Assembly (NCBI GenBank): GCA_031310005.1
Contig: CM062381.1
Location: 1,240,001-1,304,000 of the forward strand
Source: Dactylellina haptotyla
Taxonomy: Eukaryota; Ascomycota; Orbiliomycetes; Orbiliales; Orbiliaceae
Direction of reading: 5' to 3'
Length of the DNA: 64,000 nucleotides
A program made the position numbers and the translations under genes. Positions 1 through 11,172 of this stretch are shown here, piece after piece (the stretch's first letter is position 1; each line of letters opens with the position of its first letter). The notes beneath the pieces are model-generated. The model was not told where the DNA came from and searched no databases. It was given only the letters and a program-made list of their open reading frames with translations.

Positions 1-369
1 CGCAGTAACAATAATTTCTAGGAGTACTTTTCTATTGATAGATATTTGTATTTTTGCGACGATACCCGCTAAAACAGTATATGATTTAGCACATAAAAGC
101 CAGTCATATAGACAACATGCTGAGCATACTTCATGTGGCGTTTGATATTACCAGCTACGAAATAAAAAAATATATAAATTGTATATAGCTTGGGAAAAAT
201 GTAAAACAAAAAGTACTATGTATACACAATCACTGGAACCCCGTAAAAAAATTAACAGGTCTAAACCGAGCTTCCAGAATAACGAGTTTTTCTTTACAAA
301 GAAGTTTTGTTTTTAGGCTCCTAAGCCTCCTGCTGCTATAGGAGACGTCGGTGGGGTGAGTTTGATCGA
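1..369. other. 3' flank of the MPP-beta gene, no gene seen
   Basis: AT-rich sequence downstream of the last exon of the minus-strand peptidase gene. It should hold that gene's 3' UTR and polyadenylation region. I see no coding potential. Confidence 0.5.
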
Positions 370-2207
370 TTACGAGAACATGCGGCTCATACTATATAAT
401 CTGTTAGTTTCTCATCTTGTCCACATATCAAACGTCAAAGGCACTTACTCGTTTCTGATTCTTTGGTAGTCGAACATCCCCTCGGTGCTACCGAACGCGC
501 TGATAGCAATGTCCTTATCCCAGATGTGCTTCTCGGCGAACTTCATAACATCACCTGGCGTGATGGCGCCAACAACTCTCTCAACCTCGCCGGGGGTCAT
601 GCGTCGGCCGGTTGTAACGAGCTGGCGACCAATGTCCTCGGCGATGGCGGTGGTGCCGTCGAGGGAGAGGAGAAGGGAAGCCTTGAGCTGAGCCTTTGCG
701 CGCTCAACTTCAGACTCGTCAACCGAGGTGGCGAGACGGGTCCATTCTCTCAAAGCAAAGTGGACGAGATCGTCAATCTCGGTGAGCTTATCGGTGACGA
801 GGTAAATACCCCAGAGACTAGGTATTCAGTTAGCAAGAGAGTCTGTGTGTCTGTGAAAATAAGATAGCCTTACCCGGTATCGCTGTAGCTGGTGCTGAAG
901 CTCATAAAGCTGTTGGCAAGGTGGTTAGTGTGGACAATGTTGGCCAACTTGCTGCCGAGGTAAGGAGAGTTGCCCATCGAGCGATCCCAGTTCCCGATAA
1001 TAGCCTGAGCGACCAAGGCGGTGAAGTAGTTCTCGTCCTTCCAGCTAACACCCTCAACGGCGATAGCGATGTGGGCGGTTGGGTAAGCGTCGTCCCTCAT
1101 TCTGACTTCGGATCCGACGAAGTCTGGGGCTTCGCTTCGTGGGGCTCCGAAAACAGTAGGAGTGGGCGACGCCTTCAAGCTACCGAAGTGCTTCTCGGCA
1201 AGCTTGACGAGTTCCTCATGACTGACGCCACCGGCTCCGACGAGGACCATTCTGTCGGCGGTGTAGTTGGTTTTGATGTAGTTGAGGAGGTCCTGGCGTT
1301 TGATAGAAAGGATGTTCTCCTTTGGTCCGAGAATGGTGCGGCCGAGGGCTTGACCTTGGAAGGCGGTGGCGTGGAGGTGGTCGAAGACAACTTCCTCGAG
1401 CTGCTTGTCGACTTCCTCCTGCTCCCTGAGGATAACTTCGCGTTCGCGCTCGATGGCAGATTCATCGAGACGAGAGTTCTGGAGAATGTCGGACAGAATC
1501 TCGACACTCTTAGCGACGTCGTTCTTGAAGGCCTTGGCGTAGTAGACGGTGTTTTCCCTCTGTGTAGGTTTTCGGGGTCGTTAGATATCGCGTCTGGTTG
1601 CAAGGTGAGATACCGGACGAATACGTACCGAGGTATAGGCGTTCAAATGACCGCCCATGTTCTCGATTTCAAGTTCCAACTGGTTCTGTGTTCTGCTTGT
1701 GGTGCCCTATAGTCCATATCAATATCGATATTGTCGCGACAGCCGAATATGATTGAGAGATATATACCTTGAAAGCAAGATGCTCAAGAAAGTGGGCGGT
1801 TCCATTGTTGGCATCGTTCTCGGCCCTGCTGCCAGCATCGATCCAGACACCTGGTCATAGTTAGCTCTCTATGCTCGATATTTTTTGATATCGAAGAGTG
1901 TGTATCGAAGAGTGTCATACCAACGGTGGCGGTCTGCTGTCCCGGGTTCGATTCTGTTGCTATCTTGACGAATTGTCAGCCATTGCTCGACGCTAATAAA
2001 CCTTTTCCAAATACATCCTGCTAAACATACCGTGAAGCCATTGTTTAATGTCGTGGTCTCGGTCCTGTTCGGGGTCCACGTCGCGGGGGCAGCAGAGACG
2101 GCGGGGGAGGCAAAGGCTCTGGCGGCCCTCTGCGGCTTGAGGATGGACTTTGTGAGGCCGGCTCGGGGGAGGACTAGCCGCGACAGGGCTTGGCGGGTGG
2201 CAGCCAT
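370..2207 (-). CDS. MAS1: Mitochondrial processing peptidase beta subunit
   Basis: The catalytic subunit of the matrix peptidase that removes presequences from imported proteins. In several filamentous ascomycetes the same polypeptide also serves as core protein I of respiratory complex III. I resolve seven exons on the minus strand: 2207-2031, 1963-1921, 1850-1768, 1706-1629, 1559-874, 817-449 and 391-370. They sum to 1458 nt and encode 485 residues, a normal length for the family. The N-terminus is rich in Arg, Ala and Ser with few acids, as expected of a presequence. The M16 zinc motif HFLEH (H93, E96, H97) is complete, and the downstream acidic helix supplying the third ligand follows in exon 5. 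The last exon codes only seven residues. The gene is divergent from SDH4, with 586 bp between start codons. Family identity is certain; exact splice sites rest on consensus and frame. Confidence 0.95.
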
Positions 2208-2793
2208 CGCGGAGGATCAGGAGCGGATGGGATGTCGGGGAGGACGGGTGGTGCGAGTGGTGGTGATGAGGTTGAGGTCGGAAGTCTGGTGGTATTCGAC
2301 GCCTCAACCGACGAAAATTTGGCTGGGGCGTTTTCACTCGAACGTACGCCGCAACACACCGCCACGGCAGCGACTTCAGAAACGACGACCAGGCCGCCGT
2401 CCGGATGCTGCAGCACCGCCAGTTCCGCATCCGAGCGTGCGAAATTCACATAGGAGATGAATGAGATACTAGAAAACATGCTGTCCAATTTTCGGTGCAT
2501 ATTGCCGTGCTGATACCGCCAATTGCGGGCTGCGTCTGTGGTTGATACGGCGTCCGCTTTCACATGATATCATCGCGGACGAATTGGCAGCGTTTTCATT
2601 GGCTGAGCGGGTCTTCCGCGGTTTCTGGCCGACACAGAGAAATTCACACTTCCTCCCACCCACTCGCACGACCACTCCCTCTCCTTCCTCTCCCATCACC
2701 ACTCCGCCGCTGCAACCACCCCGTCCTGTCGACATACTGGCCTGCTGCCCCTAAGCTCGGTGCTCGTACCCGTCGATATATATACTCTCCGCA
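2208..2793. promoter_or_regulatory. Shared intergenic promoter region of MPP-beta and SDH4
   Basis: 586 bp between the two divergent start codons. It contains a pyrimidine-rich stretch near 2650-2720 that could lie upstream of or within the SDH4 5' UTR. Both flanking products are mitochondrial, so a bidirectional promoter is plausible, but no specific factor site is identified. Confidence 0.45.
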
Positions 2794-3580
2794 ATGGCAT
2801 CGACGTTCCGCTCCACCACCCGCCTGCTCGCTTCCAGGCCCACCTCGGCAATACGGTTGCTACCGCACACCCGAGTCGCTGCATTCCACGCCTCGCAGAG
2901 ACAGCAGATTCTACCGCCTGGACCCCGTATGTGCCATTGATTTCCTGGAGGCAGTAGATATGCGCCGAATACTGCGTTCTTATACTGTTGTGTGGGTTTT
3001 GTCGGACCATTTGTATTAATTCGATATTTTTCGGCTATAGAGGTCGTCCAGGGTACCGTCAATGACCCGGTTCCTATTCCCACACCGAATGCTGCGTATG
3101 TCCGCCCGGAAAGCTATCTATCAGGTCTATATAATGAATTATTTTATTAACAAATGCTGGATCACTAGACATGGCTCTTACCACTGGGCTTTCGAGCGTC
3201 TGATCGCCCTCGGCATGGTTCCGCTATGCGTTGCTCCATTTGCTGCTGGCACCGCAAATCCTGCTTTGGACGCCGCCCTCGGTACCGCTTTGGTCTTGCA
3301 CTCGCACATTGGATTCGATGCCTGTGTCACAGATTACTTCCCCAAGTATGCCCAGTTCTAGGCCGATACTTTCAATTCAAAATGATCCAGTAATATACGT
3401 AGAGGGACTCGGAAGGCTAATATATTTTGCGATAAATCTAGGCGACAGTACCCCAAGCTCAGATCGTTCATGGTATGGCTGCTGAGAGGTGCCACCGTCA
3501 CCGTTGCGGTTGGACTCTTTTCCTTCCAGACAAACGACGTCGGTCTTACCGAGGGTGTCAAGAAGATGTGGAAGGCTTAG
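2794..3580 (+). CDS. SDH4: Succinate dehydrogenase membrane anchor subunit (CybS)
   Basis: The small membrane anchor of mitochondrial complex II, which helps bind ubiquinone and haem and tethers the SDH1-SDH2 catalytic dimer to the inner membrane. Exons are 2794-2926, 3041-3095, 3169-3345 and 3442-3580, totalling 504 nt and 167 residues. The N-terminus is a Ser/Arg/Thr-rich presequence. The mature part begins around residue 50 and carries the CybS block GSYHWAFERL at 65-74, then a hydrophobic helix, then HSHIGFDACVTDYFP at 107-121 with the conserved His and Asp-Tyr. A second helix follows, and the ending NDVGLTEGVKKMWKA is typical. Introns start with GTATGT or GTATGC. It is divergent from the MPP-beta gene. 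Confidence 0.95.
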
Positions 3581-4669
3581 AATTCCATAATGTATAGCTA
3601 GGATTGGAACGAGATTGCCTTTAGCTTGGGTTCAGGAGTGTGATTCCTTGTACATGTACATTGCAAATTTTAATCTATACCATTCAATGGCCATTAATTT
3701 TACATCCCCAAGTTTTTAATTTGATATATCTTTTGGAAGATTGTGACTTGATTCATCTATCTATGTTATGTACAAAATCCCAGACTCCATCCTCCCATCA
3801 TCTCTCCAGCCCCACAACAATTAGCACAGTACCTTATTTCATCATTGCGGTATATATAAACAGTTGGGTCCACTCACCGTAAAAAAAAGAGGGTGAACAG
3901 TCCTCCCCACCAGAATAATCGGAATCGAATCATACCCTTCGCCTCCCAAAAGGAAGACGTCGAGCATACCACGTATCGCACTAAAGTAAACCCTCCCCCA
4001 ACTCAACCCCTACCCCAGCCCCAAGTCGTTTGCGACCCAAGCCAAAGGCTTTAACCACTGCAGACAAGGAGAAGAGGAAAAAGGAAAAAGTTGCTCAGGA
4101 AGGGAATAACCATCTTCGCACTGGACTCCCATGGGAACTAGGAAAGACAAAATAAAGATCACCACGAGGGCTTTCTCCTATGCTTTCTTGTCCCGTGATT
4201 TCTGATGCCGCGTGCGGACGTGAAAAATCACGCCGGGCCCTTAGGGGCGGAACACAACCGCTCTCCGAGGAGATTGGCTTGTTAGATGAAGATTACTCCG
4301 AATTTCTCACTTGCGCTCTGTATTGAGATTTCGTTTCCCCGGTGAAGGGGAAAGTTCGTGGGTAGCAAGGAAACGTGGCGTTGGTGGGGTGGACTGCTGA
4401 AGAAAGAAGAAGAAGAGAAGGAGAGAGAGAGCTACGACGAGCTTTGATATATATTTTTTATATGCCAAGAAATGTGGGTGTGATTTTTGTGAGTCAACAC
4501 AACGCACCAACCAACCACCACATACAGTTCGCGAATGCGTTCACGAAATATGCGAGGGAAAACAGTAGTCTCGGAGTCAGAAAGATATCAAGAATGCGAA
4601 ATCATCGCTTCGACCATGCTGTGAGCTTTCCTGGTCTGTGGACCCTCAAATAAAATTGAAAGAAATATT

Positions 4670-4711
4670 TTACTTTTCTGGAAATACACCTGAGTCACGT
4701 GATAGTGTATG
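4670..4711 (+). repeat. E-box element, copy 1
   Basis: A 42-bp stretch containing GGAAATAC followed by GAGTCACGTGA (4692-4702) and ending ATGT. It resembles 5027-5070 in order and spacing. TCACGTGA is a palindromic core recognised by bHLH and some bZIP factors in fungi. Whether it is regulatory or the remnant of a mobile element is unknown. Confidence 0.45.
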
Positions 4712-5026
4712 TGGTGGCTAGACGGTGTTTATATGTGAACTTGGAACTGTTATTTGAATAGTTAGCATCACGCATAGCGGGTTAATATCGGCTAGCTGTA
4801 TCCTTGAAGTTAGATTGCTTGCATGGCGCCTGAAAACAGAGCCGCATGTTCTCTCATACTATATGTTGAACGCACACTATATATGTTGCGACCTCATGCG
4901 TTTTAGGCGACAGCTTGGAAGGATTGAGAAGGGCTAGACTGAAGGATCACTAGTATTCATTTTTCAAGAGGCTTCACTCCTAAGCCTTTTCGGCTCTACA
5001 CCTTCAACATAGTTGAAAATGTGGAA

Positions 5027-5070
5027 TTACTAGTTTTGGAAATACGCTAGAGTCACGTGACAATACATGT
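5027..5070 (+). repeat. E-box element, copy 2
   Basis: Second copy of the element at 4670-4711: TTAC, then GGAAATAC, then GAGTCACGTGA (5050-5060), then ATGT. The two copies lie about 360 bp apart in the same orientation, while the sequence around them is not similar. Confidence 0.45.
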
Positions 5071-5655
5071 CAAGGCAAAGTTGATCGAAAGTGACGTCTA
5101 TAGCTAAAGGGACGGTTAGTATGAGTTATATATATAATTATACTAGTATTATGCTTGAGCCATCGCAATTAAACTTAATCATAGCTCGTTTACATTGCTG
5201 CGCGACGCAGTGTTCTTCCTTCTAGCTCCTAACTTCTCGAAATATATTCTTCGCAATTTATTGACCAATCTACCAATTTCCTTGAAATACCAAGATTTTA
5301 GGTGATTATTATAATCATATTAAGAATCCGATACCTCTATCTATAACTGCCTCCAACTTACTCGCAAGCGTAACCCTCCCTTGTCTTCTTGTCAGTTAGC
5401 ATCTTGCTAATAGGAGGTACTCGAAGGCCTAGTCTTATACTTTACGTCCCACCAATATATGACGATCTGGGGTTTTTATAAACTTTATGACATCTAGTCC
5501 TATAAACCGAATTGCCTGTCACCTGGCCAGCTGGTCTTCTGATATCAGGACCTGCAAATCATTTTGAATAGGTGGTGCTTAGATATGTTAATAATATACT
5601 GCTATATCGCCAAAATATGCATGTTTAAGTCTATGTGTCTCTCTTATTGAATACA

Positions 5656-6552
5656 CTATGATCTCCTCAACCATGAAAGATCCTCTGGTATCGTCAACAT
5701 GGTGGCTTCGAAAGTCCACGACCATTGGTCCGAGTATGGCGAAACTTCCTTTACTACAGAGGAGAAAAACATTTCATGCACCATTGTTGTCTTTACTCCC
5801 CAACTTTCCAGAGCTAGTTGTGTATCCTTTACAATCTCGCTAATGAGTTCCCGAATCGTAGTCCGGTCTCGTATACAGGCGTATGCCTCATAAACATTAC
5901 CCGTCGCAAAGGGTCGCTCAGAGATAGACAATGAAGTCCAGAGCTTGTAAACCGAGGGATCGGGTACGTCAAACCCAGGATCATCCTGTTCATCTATACG
6001 GTCCCATCGACGGTATCCAGCATAATGACCGGGTCCGTCTGGACGCTGCCGTACGAGTCGGCGAGCGAGGAGAGGGAGAAGTACTGTGTTCTGGCCGCCA
6101 GACCGGGCGAATACACCTGAATGTTCAGAAAATGGCGAGATAAGCGGCTCGTCAAGGATTTTGCACGTAGATATAGCCTTCCAGGCCGAGCGGGGCTGGT
6201 TCTCATTATAGTCGTATCTATACCGATATTCCTTTACAATGCCATCCTGGAACGTGCATGCTAAACCTTTGATCCAACCGGCTCCGATAGGCGCTCGGAG
6301 CAATTTGTGAATTCTGACTTTGTCTGAAAGCTCGACAGTGTGTGGCCTCCTGCCCTCTCTCCATGAGGTGCAACCCACTTCGGTGTAGCGCGTGAGTTTT
6401 AGGTGCTTGTTGTGTAAAACGATCCCTTCCCAGAGCCTACAAGTTCGACTTGTGGAGATCTGGTCTTCAAGGCTGGGAAGATACGAGAGAATCTCAGTTT
6501 GGATCTCAACGGGTAGCGCGAGAAGCTCGAGGGCTACGCGGGAAGCAGACAT
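5656..6552 (-). CDS. F-box protein
   Basis: Intronless gene of 298 residues. A longer open frame reaches 6675 but starts with GTG, so I chose the ATG at 6552 (MSASRVALELL). The F-box lies at about residues 9-50, with the core LPVEIQTEILSYLPSLEDQ followed by Cys-Arg-Leu-Trp. F-box proteins link substrates to the SCF ubiquitin ligase through Skp1. The rest has no recognised substrate-binding repeat. A central LDEP..SP motif and a C-terminal helix around TIRELISEIV are shared with the divergent neighbour at 7006-7665, so the two are diverged paralogues. The substrate cannot be predicted. Confidence 0.8.
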   Translation of the reverse strand: MSASRVALELLALPVEIQTEILSYLPSLEDQISTSRTCRLWEGIVLHNKHLKLTRYTEVGCTSWREGRRPHTVELSDKVRIHKLLRAPIGAGWIKGLACTFQDGIVKEYRYRYDYNENQPRSAWKAISTCKILDEPLISPFSEHSGVFARSGGQNTVLLPLLARRLVRQRPDGPGHYAGYRRWDRIDEQDDPGFDVPDPSVYKLWTSLSISERPFATGNVYEAYACIRDRTTIRELISEIVKDTQLALESWGVKTTMVHEMFFSSVVKEVSPYSDQWSWTFEATMLTIPEDLSWLRRS

Positions 6553-7005
6553 GCCGAGCTCGAGCTCATTGCCCGCAAAATTTAGTTGTGTTTGTTGTGT
6601 AACATGATGGCTCGCGCTCGGCAGGGACGGGCGGGTTCGTGGTGTGGAGGATTGGGCTGTTGGGGCGACAAACACGACCGCTCATCGGGAGCCTCGTCGC
6701 CAACCTCGGACGACATCAGCTTTAAGGCGGTGCTATTCTTTGACAAAAGCGCAGGTTTTCGATGGTATATAACAGACCACACTCCAGGGCTCGAGGAATG
6801 ATCGATATGCGCAATATCGACTGATCATGCAATAATATACTTACAACATACATCATTCCCCAGCCCCGCCCCTATTCGGGACCTGACACCAAAAAGAGCG
6901 TCTTCCTCCAAGCAATCACAACGTGCGTGGTAACCAATGCTTCATTGTGATGCGCAACAGTGGGGCTAATGAGCTGCTGGATTCCAAATTGCAGACGTAT
7001 AATAA
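6553..7005. promoter_or_regulatory. Divergent promoter region of two F-box paralogues
   Basis: 453 bp between the ATGs of the minus-strand and plus-strand F-box genes. Both promoters must lie here. No specific site was identified. Confidence 0.4.
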
Positions 7006-7665
7006 ATGGCATCTATAATTCTAGCTCTCCCGACTGAGCTCCAACTCCAAATCCTCGACTTCTTGCTGCTTCCCGACCAAATCCACGCCACCAAGGTCTG
7101 CATGCTTTGGCGGCAGCTGATTTCCTCGAAATTCTTCCAAAAATCCCGCTATTCTCTCGCCTACACGGTGCCCGGCATTCATAATCTCATCAGTTATGAG
7201 ACGAAGGCTTTTCGGTATATCCTTAACGGGGAATCTAACCGGGAGTCAATCTTTATGGGTGAAAATATTGACGACTGTCCCTTTCTTGACGAACCCTTCT
7301 TTTCTCCTTGGGCTTGGAAAGATGGTACCGTGGAAGACTACCTGCAGAGGTTTGAAGTGTACCTTTACACTGCGTTGCCTCACATGTACAGGCGCACATG
7401 GTTTGGTGTTGACGAGTTTGGCAAGGATGTCACGGTTCGAGGATTTGTGGAAACGATTCTTGACCCAGTTCTAGAGGCGCTCAAGGCCCCCGCCGCTGAG
7501 GATTCCACGATTCGCACGGGCTCCGACAATCCTGACGGCGACCTTGTGGAAGCGCAACATAAGACTAAATTCGAAGGGTATCTCTCATTTTTTCCGGGAT
7601 ACCAAGTTCCAGTGTTGGCCATCGCTTTCACGCGGGGCCCACAACCTGCGGAAACACAGGTCTAG
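7006..7665 (+). CDS. F-box protein, short paralogue
   Basis: Intronless gene of 219 residues beginning MASIILALPTELQ, with the F-box at residues 4-45 (LPTELQLQILDFLLLPDQ, then Cys-Met-Leu-Trp-Arg). It shares the LDEP..SP motif (about residues 93-100) and the C-terminal TVRGFVETIL block with the F-box protein encoded divergently at 5656-6552, but is about 80 residues shorter. Its 3' third and 3' flank recur in degraded form at 12600-12955. It is probably an SCF adaptor like its paralogue; no target can be inferred. Confidence 0.8.
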   Translation: MASIILALPTELQLQILDFLLLPDQIHATKVCMLWRQLISSKFFQKSRYSLAYTVPGIHNLISYETKAFRYILNGESNRESIFMGENIDDCPFLDEPFFSPWAWKDGTVEDYLQRFEVYLYTALPHMYRRTWFGVDEFGKDVTVRGFVETILDPVLEALKAPAAEDSTIRTGSDNPDGDLVEAQHKTKFEGYLSFFPGYQVPVLAIAFTRGPQPAETQV

Positions 7666-8892
7666 ACCGTCGCTGACTCGCCTTCTGGGTCGTTTATCGA
7701 GTGAAATCTCGATATTTCTCATTATTTTGCACTTTCAATTGTATAAACGACAAGCTAAAACGTTACCAAAGCAAATATTGCAAATTCATGATGTTACAAT
7801 CAGAAGACCTTATGAGGCTCGAGAACAGCGTGAGTGTAAAAAAGTGTACACGTCCAAATAACCTCCTCTTAGAATCCGCACTGGCCAACAAGATACTCAG
7901 CTTCTCAGGTAGATATTATGTATATGCGCGATAACAAAGGAGAATGTCGTAAGGTTGTGGTGGTGTCTAAACTATCTCGTTAATTCCGTGAGATAAAGTG
8001 ATGATGAGGAGTTAAATACCTAGTCCGGCAAAGCAGCAGGTAAGGCACGTGGGTGCGAGTTACGCTGCATCGATATTCGCTGAAATTAGCAGAAACATGG
8101 CTCCTATCAGCGGTCTGAAGGGCTGCGGATGGAGGGTATTTAAACAATACAGTATCTAGTTACTCTGACGTGGGGCCAGTCTAGATCTTTGTATCTGCCT
8201 GCATTGTAACTGAATAAGGAATATCAACAGAAGAACCCAAAACTTCTCGCCTCTATGACAGTGCAACTAGATCTTCTGTCTCTCTCTCACTACTTTAGCA
8301 GCGGCTGAGTTGGCGCCACCAACAGTCCTGCTAGTGTTCCTCCTTGAGGTCCTCCAGGTCCTTCTCCACGATGACAATTCGTAAACACCTTCCTCGCCTA
8401 TCCGGCGTAAATAGCAACGTGCATGCAGACTCCGATTATAAAGAAAAATTCTACTAATCAAAACATCCACATTCTCTTAAAAGCTTTAAGTACTGCTACC
8501 AATGTTCAGATTTTAGTAGAGACTACTAGATCCCTCAAATTTAAAAGTCGGACAAATTGGTGAATTCGGCCTTGACGAAACTAGTATACCCTAGACCCAG
8601 GTAATACTCGATTTTATCTGAGCCATCCATCAATTGATCAACCCTAGAATATCTACATAATCTCTCGAGTTCTCAGTGGTGAAACAGCTGATTGGTATAA
8701 AAGCCGCTCCCTGGAGCTTGAAAAAACCGCTATTTCATCCTCATTTACAATATTAAACCTCCGTGCGGCTTATGGCCGGGTTTGAAAATTGGTTCGAAGC
8801 AATATTTGATTTGTGGAGTGCTAAAGTTACTTTGCGTTTGGGATCTACGACGGAATACATTCTGGGTCGAGTCAAATAAATTCGTATTGTAA
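7666..8892. other. Intergenic region, no gene seen
   Basis: The first about 160 bp (to about 7825) match the degraded F-box copy at 12.8-12.95 kb and are the 3' flank of the upstream gene. A CACGTG lies near 8047. The remainder shows no supportable gene. Confidence 0.5.
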
Positions 8893-9445
8893 CTAACATG
8901 ATTTTCGAAATTGAAAGCTTCGCAAGTCCACCAACGTATGCATTATTTACAGTGCATATTTCGTAGGATCCAAGACTATATCTTCATTTTCCATACCTCC
9001 CACCCCAGGCTGAAAATTTGTTTGACATCATGATTTTAAGCGAAACCGTGTCCTCAGAGACCCAGACTGGTTCTCCAGAGTTTTCGATGGATCCATCCGG
9101 TGTATAAGTCACTAATTGTACTTGATATTGGCCATCCTGAATTTTCAAGTAATCAGCAGTATGTTTTATCAGGCTTTATGACATTACGAAAGGAATCATA
9201 ATTTCCTTACCGAATGGCTTACAACGACAGCATCCTTCGGGGATTCATCGCTGGGATCAAGTTGGACGTGAACGTTTGTACCCTAAAGATTATTGGGACA
9301 TTAGATATAATATGAGACAACCAAAAATACAATGAGAGCTTGGGATATAACTCTCGTGCGATGGATAATGGCGAACCTCCTGCATATTTGTTTAGTTGAA
9401 GCTTGATCCTTTGACAAAACAGTTGCGACATACCGGAAGACTCAT
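8893..9445 (-). CDS. Candidate small four-exon gene, unknown function
   Basis: I assembled this from splice signals. Exons on the minus strand are 9445-9434, 9282-9211, 9136-8997 and 8917-8893; they sum to 249 nt, keep frame across three introns (151, 74 and 79 nt), and encode 82 residues. The middle exons read as protein-like sequence, including TNVHVQLDPSDESPKDAVVV and DGQYQVQLVTYTPDGS. Introns start GTATGT, GTAAGG and GTATGG. The first exon is the weakest: the same frame continues upstream of the ATG into a very hydrophobic, signal-peptide-like stretch (FAIFLLALAADS) that has no in-frame ATG before a stop near 9556. A further upstream exon encoding a secretion signal is therefore possible. 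No family is recognised. Confidence 0.4.
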
Positions 9446-11172
9446 TTTGGAAGCTAAATTTCTTTTTGGTAGCAATAGATTTGTGAAGAAAATGCAACTA
9501 TCTGCTGCAAGTGCGAGAAGAAAAATAGCAAACGTAGCTTGGGCCACCTGTCAGATATATATAGACAGTCTCGATCGCTGGTACCAGTATATTAGCTATT
9601 GTGTACCTTTAATCATCCACTGCCACCAAGAACTGATGTTACTTTGCATGTAGACCCCTAGATTGGAGTATCAATGACAACATTTCTTCCGTGGCTCAAA
9701 GGTATGTTGAACATGCATCTACTAAAACGTACTATTTTAGGTGGATGAGTTTGCTTTTTTCACAGGGATCGCGCTTAGGCTTGTAGTTGAGGGATAAAAA
9801 GTTGAGACATTCAATTAATTTGTAGCTTCAGAAACTTGATACGATATCTTGCTGCCCTTAGAGCCGACATCACCATTGTCTTTTTGAAAAATAAATACAC
9901 ATCAAAGCTTGAACCGTGGTATGAAATACCCGAGTGCATTCGAGTGTAGAGAAATACCATCTTGAAGTAGACCGAGATGGGCGTGATATTTTAATTCTTT
10001 TGAATACGATTCTTCCAACGAGACCTGCCATACTTCGGTACCCTTCTTTGATTGATTACGCTGCCTATCTATCGCACTCGGTATCAATCGTCGTTCGAAA
10101 TGCAAGAATTCGGAGTTTGTCATTTGTGCCCTACCTACCCCGCTCCCAACACTGAATGAGCCCCGATTGCGATCCAAAATTTAATGCATATATGCACCGG
10201 CCAGCTTCCTTCTCCGGCTTAGGCAAATGTTATGAACTCTCGGATTAACCGATAATAATGGATACAACTCTCCGTAATCGAAGGGGACTTGTCGCACACT
10301 TATATCAGACTTGTCAGTCTCAATATAAGTATTCCAGTCAAGTTTTGCTTTTAGTTACTACATGTTCACATAGTTGATTTTAAATTTACGTAATAAAAAT
10401 CTCAAATTTATTTTTTATATAAAATACAAATAGTCTTCACTAAACTGCGATAGGTCTTTCGGAAGCACAACTCCGGCTCCAGTTTATCCAAGGACGTGTA
10501 AAGAAAGCCATGGCTAGAGTTTTGCGTTTATTGACTGCAAGAACACATACAATATCTACACCGAGCTTCCACTGAGTATACACTCAGCACGGGCTCTCTG
10601 ACTTATTTTGACAGTATTAACTCCTCCCCCTGTTTCAGACGACTTTGATATTATCAACAGTGACATTCGCACTCTTGACTATGGTATGCATATGCCTATG
10701 ATGTCAACTCTTTCCTTTTTAGACTAGGACGTTCAAGCTTGCATTGGGAAACAAAATACCACGCTTCGCTAATAATCGGCAAGCCAAATACTAATGGCAG
10801 TGATAACATGATTCGGTGATGAGGAATTACTTTTGAGAAGAGGAGGCTTTTGTAATCGCACTTAAACCACTAATGCAGGGTCACTAAGTTTTGGTGTCCC
10901 CGTTCACATTCTTGGGTGTGTCCTGTTTGCGTTGTGTATAACAAACGTGGTTCCGCCTGTGTTGTTTGGTTTGGTTCCAGTCCACAAGCCGGATCCTTCC
11001 AGCTTTTGGGGCGACAAATTACCTTTAGAGTTTCGCGTGTGGTAGCATCTCGGCTGCAGCCCCGAACCAACGCTACTCTGAAACGAACGGGGGGCAAGAT
11101 CTATGTCGGCGCCGCCTTACCATCGCGCATCGATCGTCGCGACATATCACAAAGATTAAATATAAGAAAAAT
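9446..11172. other. Intergenic region, one hydrophobic open stretch
   Basis: Apart from the signal-peptide-like open stretch at about 9446-9555 on the minus strand, which may belong to the candidate gene downstream, I see no supportable gene. A TA-rich stretch lies around 10380-10430. The last part (about 10870-11172) is the likely promoter and leader of the next F-box gene. Confidence 0.45.

Larger units (their letters stand above)
3581..5655. other. Long intergenic region, no gene seen
   Basis: About 2 kb without a convincing gene. It contains the SDH4 3' flank, a purine-rich GAAGAA/GAGAGA stretch at about 4394-4430, and two related E-box elements listed separately. Short open frames here lack family features. 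Confidence 0.5.

Noticed and set aside
921-1712. Long plus-strand open frame of 263 residues
   Set aside because: It is antisense to MPP-beta exons and introns; the minus-strand protein is unmistakable.
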